Source of the DNA: Paulinella micropora
Taxonomy: Eukaryota > Cercozoa > Imbricatea > Euglyphida > Paulinellidae
Direction: 5' to 3'
DNA length: 64,000 bases
Assembly (NCBI GenBank): GCA_019918135.1
Contig: WBZZ01001393.1
Span: 78,501-142,500 of the forward strand
In this document: piece after piece, positions 19,400-29,093 of the stretch
Layout: each line of letters starts with the position of its first letter
Position numbering within the stretch: position 1 is the first letter of the stretch
Notes under the pieces: model-generated
What the model saw: the letters and a program-made list of their open reading frames with translations, nothing else
Database searches by the model: none
What the model was told of the DNA's origin: nothing
Translations under genes and position numbers: made by a program

Positions 19400-19463
19400 G
19401 TGAGGTAATAGGTAATTATTAATTTTGATAGTTAATTTATTTTTTTGATAATATAGACCAACA
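19400..19463 (+). promoter_or_regulatory. Second copy of the capsid-flanking intergenic element
   Basis: GTGAGGTAATAGGTAATTAT (19400-19419) matches 17806-17825 with small changes and is followed by AT-rich sequence (GATAATATAG) shortly before ATG 19464. Confidence 0.4.
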
Positions 19464-20702
19464 ATGTCCCACCAGAGAAATTTGGTAGCACAAAATCCCG
19501 AAGGAGATTTCGTAAATGTAAAAGTCGGGCATGATGGTTATCTTGAGACTAATGTTGAAAAAACAGCATTTGGTGAATTAGCAACATCACAATACACACC
19601 GATTATACAAGAAACATTTATGTATAATGTAAATACCTCTAAGTGGAACACAAGCACTACTAGTGCTACATTAGAGCAAAAGAGTGCTATGACATATCTA
19701 ACAACACAGGCAGTTGGAGGTTCAAGATTATTCATTGAAACAAAAAAGAAAATTAAATATCGTGCTGGTATGGGTGTATGTGTCAGATTTACTGCTTTGT
19801 GGAATACAAATGAAGCAGGCGGATATTCATCTTATGTAAGTATTGGTGATTCCTTCTTGACGGACGGATTTTTCTTCTCAAGAGAAAATAGTGTAATGAA
19901 AATATACCAATTAAACAACTCCACTGTCATTACCGAGGTTAAACAAAGTCAATGGAATGTAGATAAAGCAGATGGAAGCGACTACTTACCAGCCATTGAT
20001 TTCAGTAAGGGTAATGTATTTCAGATTAAATACCAATACTTAGGTTTTGGTCAGATATCATTTTATATTGAAAATCCGAACACGGGGCTATTTCAACTAG
20101 TCCATGCTATACGATATGCTAACAGCAAAACTGCTCCATCTCTTAATAATACTACTTTACCATTCTTGGCTTCTATAGCAGTTGGTGCTAATCCGCAAAT
20201 CCAAAATCTTATAATTGCCAGTGTTGGATGCTTTATTGAAGGAACTGAAATCATAAGAGGTATTCCATTTATTTATGAAAGAACAGCAAATACAACGAAT
20301 GTAGCAACTCATGCTTTTACTATGAGAAATAATACTAATATTATTGGAAACACTATTGCTAATTATAGTATAGTGTATCCTAGACGGCTAAACGTCTTAA
20401 ATACAGATGGTAAATCTGGTGTAATCATTAAAGTAATAAAAAATGCTACCCTTACTGGTGCTGTCTATGCTGAAAACAATACTAATACAAGTCTGGTTTC
20501 GTTTGATACTACCGCAACTATTGCTGGTGGAAATACTATTGCCGTTGTATTTGTTAATACGAATGATGCTCAAAGCATTGATTTTAATGATTATGATTTA
20601 GATGATATGTTGCCAAACGAAAGGCTTACTATAACAGCGCAGGCTACTACAAATCAGACTATAAGTATTCAGTATGCTTTTACTTGGTTAGAAGACCCAT
20701 GA
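19464..20702 (+). CDS. Putative virion surface protein, 412 residues
   Basis: An intact frame, MSHQRNLVAQNPEGDFVNVK. It is rich in Asn/Thr/Ser/Gly with beta-strand patterns throughout and few charges. The segment FQIKYQYLGFGQISFYIENP recalls beta-sandwich (lectin-like) structural proteins, but I do not identify a family. Placement straight after the major capsid gene with a shared upstream element suggests a late structural or attachment protein. It ends TGA 20700-20702, convergent with the next gene 40 bp away. Confidence 0.6.
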   Translation: MSHQRNLVAQNPEGDFVNVKVGHDGYLETNVEKTAFGELATSQYTPIIQETFMYNVNTSKWNTSTTSATLEQKSAMTYLTTQAVGGSRLFIETKKKIKYRAGMGVCVRFTALWNTNEAGGYSSYVSIGDSFLTDGFFFSRENSVMKIYQLNNSTVITEVKQSQWNVDKADGSDYLPAIDFSKGNVFQIKYQYLGFGQISFYIENPNTGLFQLVHAIRYANSKTAPSLNNTTLPFLASIAVGANPQIQNLIIASVGCFIEGTEIIRGIPFIYERTANTTNVATHAFTMRNNTNIIGNTIANYSIVYPRRLNVLNTDGKSGVIIKVIKNATLTGAVYAENNTNTSLVSFDTTATIAGGNTIAVVFVNTNDAQSIDFNDYDLDDMLPNERLTITAQATTNQTISIQYAFTWLEDP

Positions 20703-20742
20703 AAGCAAAAAAAACGAAAACGGAAGTGTGGATTTTCGAATA

Positions 20743-21224
20743 TCACTTTTTAAAATACTTGATAAAATTATTTTTTCTAACTTCATTCATTTCTTCATTT
20801 TTTTCTAGAAATGAAAGTACACATGCCACATCGCAAAATCTATCATCGTCAATTGAAACTGATAACACATTTTTTTCTTACACTCTTTACAAGGTGCTTT
20901 ATTTAATATATATCCTTCTTCTGTACATGTAGCATTCGCTATTTCTTCGCCAACATTAGCCTTGATTTCGGTAATTCCAGTCTCTTTTAAATCAGTCGCC
21001 GTAAATGGTGTGCTTGGTTCCTCCAATGGAATAACTACTTTCGCATTGTCATGCTTACCGAAGGTCGCAACTTCAACTTCGTTGGAGTCCCTCGGCTTGT
21101 ATTGCTCATAGAAAGATACAATGTCGGGCTTAGTCCATTTAATTGTCGGCTTTTTTATTTCGCCGTCAAGGTTCCATTTTTCAATTTCATTCAAGTAGTC
21201 TTGTTTGGTTGACAGGTCTGACAT
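20743..21224 (-). CDS. Small protein with a C-terminal Cys pattern, one frame break
   Basis: Starts MSDLSTKQDYLNEIEKWNLD. The N-terminal half is helical and may be SAP/HeH-like (TKPDIVSFYEQYKP). The C-terminal half has CKEC in the first frame; at a long A-run near 20,875 the frame changes and continues with RFCDVACVLSFLEKN to TGA 20743-20745. C-x2-C...C-x3-C is a TRASH/MYM-like zinc pattern; the assignment is tentative. It is separated from the upstream minus gene by a perfect hairpin. Confidence 0.55.
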
Positions 21225-21231
21225 GATATAT

Positions 21232-21252
21232 AAAGATTTTTTAAAAATCTTT
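21232..21252. terminator. Perfect 10-bp-arm palindrome
   Basis: AAAGATTTTT (21232-21241) and AAAAATCTTT (21243-21252) with a 1-nt centre, between the stop of one minus-strand gene (21264) and the start of the next (21224). A 3'-end hairpin is inferred. Confidence 0.5.
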
Positions 21253-21263
21253 TAGCAAAAATA

Positions 21264-21550
21264 TTAAATGTATTTTTTTACTTCACTTTTAATGTCAGTA
21301 AATTTCTCAAACCACGGCTGTTTCATAACCCATTCAAGGTATGGCTTATCAATAGTTGCAACATCTTGAATTTTCTTACTTTATACTTACCGAATGGAAA
21401 AATATCCTTTGGCTTGCCTTCTCTACTTTTTTCAATTGCCTTAATTTCTTCGTCAATCATCTGTTGAACATCTCTTACTGAAAAGAATTCCTTATTCTTC
21501 TCAATTGAAAGTTGTCCAAATTCTTCAGATAGTCTGGTGAGGGTGGTCAT
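21264..21550 (-). CDS. Small FGKYK-type (DUF3820-like) protein, one frame break
   Basis: Starts MTTLTRLSEEFGQLSIEKNK. After FPFGKYKVRK the frame shifts at an A-run (near 21,375) and continues DVATIDKPYLEWVMKQPWFE to TAA 21264-21266. FGKYK...DxxYLxW...WF is the core of a short domain seen in exonuclease-associated and viral replication proteins (DUF3820-like). Its place beside the polymerase supports a replication or repair role, which is inference. Confidence 0.55.
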
Positions 21551-21588
21551 TGGTCTATATAGAGTGGTAAAAAATTTTATGGAAAAAA

Positions 21589-24500
21589 TTAATTATTTGA
21601 TAATTTTTTTTTTAATCCAAAAGGTCCAGTTTCAATCGCATTCTCTACCATTCCGATAACTTGTCTTTTCTTATATGTAAAACTAAATATCTGTTCTAAG
21701 TATTCGCTTGTTATTTTTTTCTTTTGTTTATCTCTTGTAATTTTGTTGTTTTCTATTATAACTACTTTTCCAGATTTCTCAATTCGCTTAGCAATCCGTA
21801 ATTCTTCATCAGTCTCCAACAATTCAGCCAGTTCATTTTTGCCATTCTCAAATAATTCAGTGTTCGTAATACCTAGCCCACAACTTATTACACTTAACAT
21901 ATTCGGTAACTTCAATGCTTTTTTCGTTTCATAGTTTATACTAAATCCTTTTACTTTCATACTGGCTTTACCATTATCTAATAAGTATCCATAACAGTTC
22001 GGACCACCTCCAACAAAGGTTTTTATTTTTGCTCCTTTCAATTCATCAGTCCAATCTCCAAGTAAATCGCCTGTCTCTACATCTGCCTTATTAATTTCTT
22101 TGTTAGTCGTATATATTACACTGTCTGTGTCATGATACAATATCCTATTACCTAATCTGTCCATCATGTTGTAAAGTCTCATTCTCGCGTGGCATGTAGT
22201 AAATAAAGCAACCACGATATTTGTTTTAATCGGGTCGCTCACCGCATCCTGTTTTAAGTCATAACTGGCTTCTACAATTTGATCGTTAATTATGTTAATA
22301 TTTATATTATCCACTGATTTATCGTTCAATAGTTTGTATAAGGTATCTTTATCCTTTATCATTTTATTCTGTGTCTTATTTTGTTTCTGTCCAAACTTGC
22401 CCCATAAAGAGTTCAAGCACAACTTTGCCACTGCTCGCCGTCCTTCGTTTTTAAATATTTTGCTTTCATCCATCTTAGCTCCCATTTTGATTTCCATGCT
22501 GTTTATGTAATTTTGTTTTTCTGCTTCCGTATTACATCCCGCGGAATATCCGCTGGACTCTTGTTTTACTTTCAAGAATGTCTTTATGTATTCTTTGAAT
22601 AAGCTACTGCTTTGTTCTTTCCAGTGCCATACTTCATATACTTTTATCAACTTATACCCTTTGTCTAAGGCCTTGTAAATTTCTGGAGTTGCCCATGTAC
22701 CAGTTATTGCTCGTTCTTTATCTGTGTGCTTACTTTCTCCGTGTTGCTCGGTCATTCCGCACTTATCGCATAAGTAATACATCATCTTACCTCTGTCCGC
22801 CTTCGGTAAGACTGGGTGTAGTAAGCCTCTAGGTGGTAGCATCTTAACCTTAGCAACTCCAAAATATTCTCTGTTTATAATTTTGTTTTTCATATTTTTC
22901 TTTGCTCCTCGTTGCTTGGACGTATTATGATATGGTGCCCGCTTGGATAAAGGTCGTAATACATCACGGTCGGATAAAGTGAGCATATGTCAATATATTT
23001 CGCATACTCATTATCATGTCGTGATTTCCAATATAATTTCAGAGCATTCACTCTACCCCCAAACATTGCCTCTCGTGGGTTTAGTCCTTCTTGTTCAGTA
23101 ATTCGTTCGTTTGTATCCTCTGCCAGTCTTCCACTGGTTTTCATCAGGCTCCATTCGCACTCCCAGATACTTATTACTTTTGCTTGTTCGTTAAGTTGTT
23201 TTTCTCTTCTCATTGTCTCCTTGTATAGTTCGCCCATGGTCTTATTCTTCTTCACATTCAAAGCATTGCTATTCCAACACTTATCACATCCGTGCCAATG
23301 ACACCCGTAAAACTCATAAGCGGTTTTGTTTTTCTCATCCCATCCATCTACATACACACGAGATTGCCCGAGTTGAAACATTTTTTCACCTCCGTTGAAT
23401 GCGTGTTTAATATCAGTTTTATCTAACCTGCTTCTGTATGCTAACCATTCTACACAAGCCCTAGAAGTCATCCTGTTTTGCTTTTCCGCTTTCAATATCG
23501 CAATTGAATTCTCTGGCATAAACTTAGCACGATACAAAGCCATAACACAACTCGCAATAGTTGTATATTGAAAAGGGTCAATACCAAACTCTAGAAACTG
23601 GTTTCTAAAATCTATACAACCCTTCCTCAGTATATCAACATCTGAATGACAATACTCTGCGATTTCCTTCGCCATATCAAACCTGTTATGTGCTTTCACT
23701 TGCATACCATTCAAGAAATTCTTTTCGTTTATCTCCTCGCATCGTGTCGTAGCCGTAATGTTTCTTATGTGGCATTACACCGACATAGTTTCTATTTTTA
23801 GCCGTATTGAAGAAGTGAGGAAAGAAACCTTTCTTAAGTTCCGTAAGTCCGAATGTCGTTGGAAAGTCTGACAATGGCATCGTAAGAAAACTTAGGCTGT
23901 CTATAAACCGATACTTCTTAAGTGTCATCATCATAATCTTACCACCTTCATAGATTACAAATGGAGTTTGTCCATTATCAACCAACCACTTAAGAATAAA
24001 CTGACAATCATAACCGCGGGCATTGTGCGCAATAAATGTAAATCCGCTGTGTTTAGTGTCAAAAGCCCAATTACAGAAATCTTGAATGTTCTTGTGAATT
24101 ACTGGGGAGGGGGTTTCACCCCCTACCATACCCCCACCTTTTTCGTCAAGGGTTTGGAAAGGGGCGGGGCCCCTTCCGTCGTAATACTGGCTTTCCGCAT
24201 GATTAACAATGTGCTCGCCTGTGTCCTGTGTCGCTTCAAAGTCAAAGAATATGTATTGCTCTGACGGCGGTAAGATTTCTTTTTGGACTATTTCACATTG
24301 GTGTTCAAGCGGTTTCACTAGTTTGCAATTTCGGCATTTCGCATATCCGCATTTGTGCTCATCCTTCTTTCTGTAATTAAGACCGCACGATTTACATTTC
24401 GCTTTAACATCGCAGTTTGTCGTCATGTGATTATTAAAGCATTCAGTGTTTGGAAACTTTCTATTACACTTTTCACATTCTTTCCACTGGCTCTTGTCAT

Positions 24501-25664
24501 TTATTCCCTTACATCCGTTGGTTTCACAGATACTACATTTGGCTTCACATGCATGTCTTTCCTTATACCCTCTTAGACATAACTCACAGAAATTCTTTTT
24601 CCTAGCATAGACTTCATGTTAGTTATGGCATCGTAATGTCCTTCAGTCTTTAGAATGTAAAGGTTAGTCAGCCGTTCTCCGTTCGCATCAAGTAGTTCTG
24701 TTTTATAAATGATTTTGTCAGGAAATTCAACAATAACCAGATTGTATTTAATGTGATTAGCAAATGTATTAATTTCTTGTATCCCACACACATCCTTAAT
24801 GACTTTCGCTTCATCGTGTAAAGTCTCTGCCATTTCCTGCTGTATCTTTCTTTTTCCCATTAGTATTGTCTTGAATTTTGGATGTTTTTCCATTTTTGCT
24901 TTGACTACAACGATTGCTCGTGCTAAACATAAGTTATCGCTGTTTGTAATACAGATTACTCCTTTCTTTCTGTATATATCCAATTTGTTCAAAACCTGTA
25001 GCCTTGTCCCGCCCGTAGGCATTTTAACAGATTTCAACACAAATTTTAATTTATCAAAGTTTATTCCGTTCTCATCCATGTAAAGACTTTCGTTGCTTTG
25101 AAATATTGCTGACAATCTTTCCAAAACTTTTTCAACCGAGATTTGATTAACTTTGTGTAAGCCTGTTGATACTTTTCCATAGTAATCAACAAACTCAATA
25201 CCTAGGCTAACCTTATCTTCGGGTGCTTGTCGTTTTACAAAGTCGTTCAACACAATCTCAATAAATCTTATTACATCGCGCATCGTAAATGATCGGAAGT
25301 TGCCGTTAATCCTTACCGCATATCGGCTTTCATTTATTCCTAGTTCGTGTTCCTTGCTGTCGTCCCTCATGATATCATAATTTCCATACCTCAACAAGTC
25401 TCTGTAATTTTCTTTCATCTCTTTTTTCTCTTCAATCGTAGGTAAAGGTGGTGCTATTGGTATAGCATGGTGTTCGAAATACACCGCACCTCTTACTTGG
25501 TTCAAGTAGTTTTGGGCTGTCGGTGTATCAATTTTATACCCCCTTACCTTCGGTTTGATATATAGCATATCCCGACCCCTGACAGACTTGATTTCGTAAT
25601 TTATCTTATATTCCCTTAATCTATCCAACCTGTAGACCTTGCCGTTATACGTGTGTGTCTCCAT
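21589..25664 (-). CDS. Protein-primed DNA polymerase B (Polinton pPolB), broken in three places
   Basis: Four consecutive frames make one polymerase of about 1,350 residues. The N-terminal part (24573-25664) has the SDNLCLARAIVVVKAK block typical of Polinton polymerases. A Cys-rich zinc region follows (about 24.43-24.60 kb). Exonuclease motifs: IFFDFEAT (24.24 kb), FIAHNARGYDCQF, and YCHSDVDIL. A YEFYGCHWHGC insert is also typical. Polymerase motifs: A DICSLYPTVM (22.98 kb), B LNSLWGKFG (22.41 kb), C YHDTDSV (22.13 kb), and KVKGFSINY. Frame changes lie near 24.60, 23.70 and 22.91 kb, the first and third in A-runs. All catalytic motifs survive. This is the replicative enzyme of the element. 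Confidence 0.9.
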
Positions 25665-25829
25665 GTTTGATAATAGTATATCAAGGAAAATATAATTTTA
25701 TAAAATTAAAATATTTGTCTGCCTCAATCGGTCGTCCCCTCGTGGCCTCGTGTGTGCCCCTAAAAATAAGGACCCTCCTTGTCTTTAAATGGAAATTCAG
25801 TGGTTTCCGCAGAGAAACCTTTTTGATTA
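25665..25829. other. Spacer upstream of polymerase, with an 18-bp interrupted palindrome
   Basis: GGTTTC-N6-GAAACC at 25802-25819. A near copy, GGTTTC-N6-GAAACT, lies beside the right terminal repeat (26460-26477). Confidence 0.45.
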
Positions 25830-26333
25830 TCAATACTTACCATACCCGCAACCGCAGTGGCAGTTATGTTCCATGTATCCGCACATATTACATCTATCAT
25901 CGTCATCCTTCTTTGTTCTATCCATATACTCTTTGCTTGGCCTTGGAGGAACTGGAGGTTTTTCTTTTTCTGCTGAAATATGTTTCTGAGACTTCATATG
26001 TCGCGTTTTGTTTCCATTATGTATTTCAGCACCACATCCACACTTAAAATCTTTATGCTTCCAAATTTTCTTCTTTTCTTTTTTGATTATTCTTGTTTCT
26101 TTATCGTAATTAATTTTCCATTCCTCATATTTAGGTATTATATTTTCCTCGTGATATTTCTTTGCTTCTTCCAATGCTTGCTCTTTTGATTTTTTCTTTC
26201 CGATACAGAAACTCTTACACATAACCTTTCCTCCTTCTCTCCATTGAACTTTTACCATTGGTCTCTTTTCGTTATTCCTTACCATAACACAACCTCTGGA
26301 CATTCTAAATCTCTGAGTGTCTTCGTTTGTCAT
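25830..26333 (-). CDS. AP2-like DNA-binding protein with zinc-finger tail
   Basis: An intact 167-residue frame. Residues about 8-65 (VRNNEKRPMVKVQWREGGKV, then KSFCIGKKKSKEQALEEAKK) look like the AP2/ERF-like three-strand-plus-helix domain of mobile-element proteins. A basic helix follows, then CGCGAEIHNGNKTRHMKSQKH, a C-x-C...H-x4-H finger of the kind common in giant-virus and virophage genomes, a Pro-rich linker and a Cys/His cluster (CNMCGYMEHNCHCGCGYGKY). It is the gene nearest the right end, so end-binding or regulatory function is a reasonable inference. Confidence 0.65.
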   Translation of the reverse strand: MTNEDTQRFRMSRGCVMVRNNEKRPMVKVQWREGGKVMCKSFCIGKKKSKEQALEEAKKYHEENIIPKYEEWKINYDKETRIIKKEKKKIWKHKDFKCGCGAEIHNGNKTRHMKSQKHISAEKEKPPVPPRPSKEYMDRTKKDDDDRCNMCGYMEHNCHCGCGYGKY

Positions 26334-26468
26334 CCTATATGTGTCTTTATTTTATTTCTTTAAATAATAATTATTTAAAGGTAGCAGTTTTTCTTTCTTT
26401 TGTCTGTCTGTATTTGTTATGAATAGGAAGACGACATAATGAATAACGGCTCTTAGTGTGGTTTCTGT
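26334..26468. other. Right subterminal non-coding region
   Basis: No gene. It contains the start of the GGTTTC...GAAAC dyad at 26460-26477, which overlaps the inner edge of the terminal repeat. Confidence 0.5.
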
Positions 26469-26516
26469 AGAGAAACTGCAGTGAAAAAGTGTGCCGAAGT
26501 GGCCCCCTATACTACT
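26469..26516. repeat. Right terminal inverted repeat (48 bp)
   Basis: Reverse complement of 5728-5775 with one mismatch; it ends CT at the target duplication. Confidence 0.95.
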
Positions 26517-26522
26517 ACCATC
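26517..26522. repeat. Right target-site duplication, ACCATC
   Basis: Second copy of the 6 bp found at 5722-5727; the copia sequence resumes with TTGTGCATTG exactly as in copy B. Confidence 0.95.
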
Positions 26523-27746
26523 TTGTGCATTGTCGCTAACCACCTGCGTAGGCGGCGTGTTTGGTGGCTTCTTTTCATCATCCATCACATTCCGGGGTAC
26601 TGGATCACCTCCACCGCCCTCTAGTGTGATGACCGTTCGCTCCTCTTCCCATCGTCCAACTCGTCTTTCACTGTAAGCCGACTCCCCCTGTCCTGCAATC
26701 ACATCACTAGTGCCACCACTTCGACCCATTGTCGTAGCTGATGTGTTTAGCCCAGCACGTCGTTGCGCCAACGCCTGCTCTGTAGCCGCCTCAATCGAAG
26801 ACAGTTGATATACCCAGGGGAAGTAACGTTCTTTGGCACGTAGCAACACCCGTTCCGGTTCCGAGGTCACATGCCTCTTCGCCTCTTGCAGTATGTCCCA
26901 GCTCGCCTGTACATACTCGTTTGCTTCTTTGGGCGGGCCCATCAGCAGCAAGATGTCGTTGTACCTCGGTTGTAGCGCCATAGCACTCTCCCCCACGTCC
27001 GGTCTGACGGTACAATACCTCAGCAGCCTTCTGTAGGCCACATCCCCTCTTCGTCTCGTTTCATTCAGACTATGAGGTCCCAACCCCCGAGGCTCGCGGC
27101 CACTCTCGACGACTTTAGCCCAGTCTTCCTTGCCTTCGTTCTGCGTCCATTTGCAGAACTCCTTGTGGGCTGGGTAGTCGATTCTCTGGCACTCTCTATC
27201 GCAGTACGCCACCATTTTGCATCTAGAGCACATCTTGGGCTTGGCAGGCTGCGTGACACTACACGCTTCACATCCCAAGGGTACCGGCGTGTCTTTGCCA
27301 CAGGGTTCAGCCCCCGACAGTCCACTAGCCCAGTGCTCCCATTCGTCCGGAGAGATGCGGAGATTGTAGTACCACTTCCACCAATGCAGCTCCGCCAGGG
27401 GAGCATTGTTGAACACCGTAAAGAAGTCGGCCACGTTCACCGTCCCATTGCTTTGGTTCCCTTCAGCCTCGCTCTCCGGTGGTGCCACAAAAACAAACCT
27501 CGTCTCATTCTGAGCCATAAATGCATACCCACATGTCTTCTCACCCTTCTTAGGTATCACCCGCAGTCCCGAACCATCCGCCGCCGGAGCCAGGTACTCC
27601 TCCTCACCCACTGCATATCTTGGAACAGGATCAACCATCGTTGCTCGCCTTTGACGTCTTAGATCAAACGTCATACACGACACGGCCGCGGCGGGGGGGT
27701 TCTTCGGGGCACCGTCCTTGATCTCTCCCTCCATTTGCCGCGACAT
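26523..27746 (-). pseudogene. Copia element A MYND-finger accessory ORF, cut by the Polinton-like insertion
   Basis: Starts MSRQMEGEIKDGAPKN and overlaps the gag 3' end by 83 nt in the +1 frame. Residues 111-145 hold a Trp-rich segment (ELHWWKWYYNLRISPDEWEH). Residues 159-198 form a full MYND finger: C159-x2-C162, C173-x2-C176, YC182-x3-C186, H194-x3-C198. A basic/helical region and a Ser/Thr/Pro-rich tail lead, in copy B, towards the protease. MYND fingers are protein-interaction zinc domains and not a usual copia component. Here the frame runs into the Polinton-like terminal repeat and ends 26352-26354. Confidence 0.85.
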
Positions 27747-28794
27747 CTTTCTTCGGTTTTTCTTCCTTAGGAATTTTCTTGCGGTACCTGTCCTTGAGCG
27801 TTGGGCACGACTTGCCTACATGCTCGTGCCCAGGTATGCGACACTTCTCCATGCACCTGAAGTACTTGTGGCCTTTTGAACAGTTGTAGCACTCCAGCTT
27901 CGGCCTATCGCTCTTGCCGCCCTTATGCCCCTTGTCGCTCTTGCCACCTTTCGCTTGCCCGTTCGCACACATCGCCGCCTCCTCTTTGGTAGCAATCCTC
28001 TGCTCTTCATTAGCGATGACTCTCCTTTCGAAGGCCGCTTCGAAGTCGTCCCACTCCAGCGATGGATTGGTAACTTGCGCATCCAAGAACGGCTTCCACA
28101 AATGCTTCTCTGCACACTTTGCCAGGGCGGTCTTCACGAACTGCATCTGCAGTGTGACACTGACCGGTTCACCATGATCTTCTAGGAACTCACAATGACT
28201 CATGAAGTCCCTCAGCTGTGCCATCATATCATCTTTAGCATTAAATTGCCAGTTGCTTACGATGCTGCTCCTTTTCTGCTTTTGGTGGGCCGCATTCCCT
28301 TGGTAGCGTTGACGCAGGATGCCGACGAGCTCCTCCGGTCGCAGCGCAGGCTCTCTGACCAAGTGTCGGACAATCCTCTCCGCCGGCGATCCGTACTCTA
28401 GCGCTTTGTACAACCACATGAAGATCTGCGCCCTTCTGGCTATGATCTTCCGTCGCTGTTGCATGGTCAAATTAATGCCATCTCCTGCCCCCGCTCCAGC
28501 TTTTGCGTCCGCAGGAGCCTTTGCCTCCCTCGCCTTAGCCTCTCTCTTGTTCTCCTTCCGGTCCCCGTAAGCCGCATCCGGTGCTCCCGCCGCAGGCTCA
28601 GCTTCAATCTCGGACCGCCATCTCAGAACATCAGCCAAAGGCGCGACATATTCCCAGCATTCGACCGAGGACAAATCCGCCCTTACCTGCGCAAACCAGT
28701 CATCCCAGCTTCTCCCCTTAATACCATCGATGAATGCAGGCGCCTTGCCTTGCAGGATCACAGTCGCCGCATCCTTCGTCGCAGAAGCACTCAT
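27664..28794 (-). CDS. Copia element A gag
   Basis: Start at 28794 (MSASATKDAATVILQGKAPA); an upstream in-frame Met lies in LTR/leader sequence. 376 residues. The middle resembles copia gag (UBN2 type: LRDFMSHCEFLEDHGEPVSV). The C-terminus has a short zinc knuckle CYNCSKGHKYFRC (C-x2-C-x3-H-x4-C, one residue shorter than usual) and CRIPGHEHVGKSC, then Lys/Arg-rich sequence. The start codon itself lies in the GGGTTATGAG motif proposed as primer-binding site. Nearly identical to 40964-42094. Confidence 0.8.
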   Translation of the reverse strand: MSASATKDAATVILQGKAPAFIDGIKGRSWDDWFAQVRADLSSVECWEYVAPLADVLRWRSEIEAEPAAGAPDAAYGDRKENKREAKAREAKAPADAKAGAGAGDGINLTMQQRRKIIARRAQIFMWLYKALEYGSPAERIVRHLVREPALRPEELVGILRQRYQGNAAHQKQKRSSIVSNWQFNAKDDMMAQLRDFMSHCEFLEDHGEPVSVTLQMQFVKTALAKCAEKHLWKPFLDAQVTNPSLEWDDFEAAFERRVIANEEQRIATKEEAAMCANGQAKGGKSDKGHKGGKSDRPKLECYNCSKGHKYFRCMEKCRIPGHEHVGKSCPTLKDRYRKKIPKEEKPKKDVAANGGRDQGRCPEEPPRRGRVVYDV

Positions 28795-28803
28795 AACCCA
28801 ATG
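28787..28803 (-). promoter_or_regulatory. Proposed primer-binding site at the gag start of element A
   Basis: On the minus strand TTGGGTTATGAGTGC contains GGGTTATGAG, complementary to the initiator tRNA-Met anticodon region (CUCAUAACCC). The same core occurs at 42087-42103 and near the gag starts of C, E, G, C2 and H. Confidence 0.5.
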
Positions 28804-28841
28804 TATTAATAAATCCGGTAGCTTAGTTGACAGAGGCCGGG

Positions 28842-29093
28842 TTGAAGACCGGGACACTTTGGTAGTTCGCAGTTGAACAGATTGTGAGAGATTTACTGAG
28901 TAAAATTATTACCGCCAAACTGAAGGCGGCAAAACCATAACATGTGACTGGCTGACAATGCCAAATTCATTAATTAGGTCAGTCGTAAATAATAGGTAAA
29001 TCAGTCCTATCGACATATAATAAATGACGTAACTGTCATATCACAAGTAACTGCTGTCAGAAATTATTCTAACCGTTATTGTAATGTAAAGCT
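28842..29093 (-). repeat. 5' LTR of copia element A (part shared with the left copy)
   Basis: Near-identical to 1743-1990 and 42142-42391. The true LTR probably extends a further 40-50 bp towards gag, sequence shared only with copy B. Confidence 0.75.

Larger units (their letters stand above)
5728..26516. mobile_element. Polinton/Maverick-like (virus-like) integrated element, 20,789 bp
   Basis: The ends are exact: 48-bp inverted termini starting AGTAGTATAGGGGGCCACTT, flanked by a 6-bp duplication. The content is the Polinton core set: retroviral-type integrase, protein-primed family B DNA polymerase, packaging ATPase, adenain-like protease, minor (penton) and major capsid genes. It is clearly more AT-rich than the surrounding copia DNA. 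Established knowledge: Polintons have 6-bp duplications and AG-starting termini, usually with much longer inverted repeats than here. Structural genes are mostly on plus, replication genes on minus. Breaks in about half the genes make current activity uncertain. Confidence 0.95.
1743..29093 (-). mobile_element. Ty1/copia-like LTR retrotransposon A, split by a Polinton-like insertion
   Basis: Reading on the minus strand: LTR (28842-29093), gag (27664-28794), MYND-containing ORF (from 27746, interrupted at 26516), then beyond the insertion aspartic protease, integrase, RT and RNase H (down to 2120), a purine tract and a second LTR (1743-1990). PR-INT-RT-RH order is diagnostic of Ty1/copia. Without the 20.8-kb insertion and its duplicated 6 bp the element is about 6.55 kb. 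The left LTR lacks about 50 bp present at the gag side, and no target duplication is visible, so the left end is truncated or rearranged. Confidence 0.85.

Noticed and set aside
24590-24610. Programmed frameshift in the polymerase at an A-run
   Set aside because: Similar breaks occur at homopolymers in many other genes of the element and at two further sites in the polymerase, so a general indel cause is simpler.
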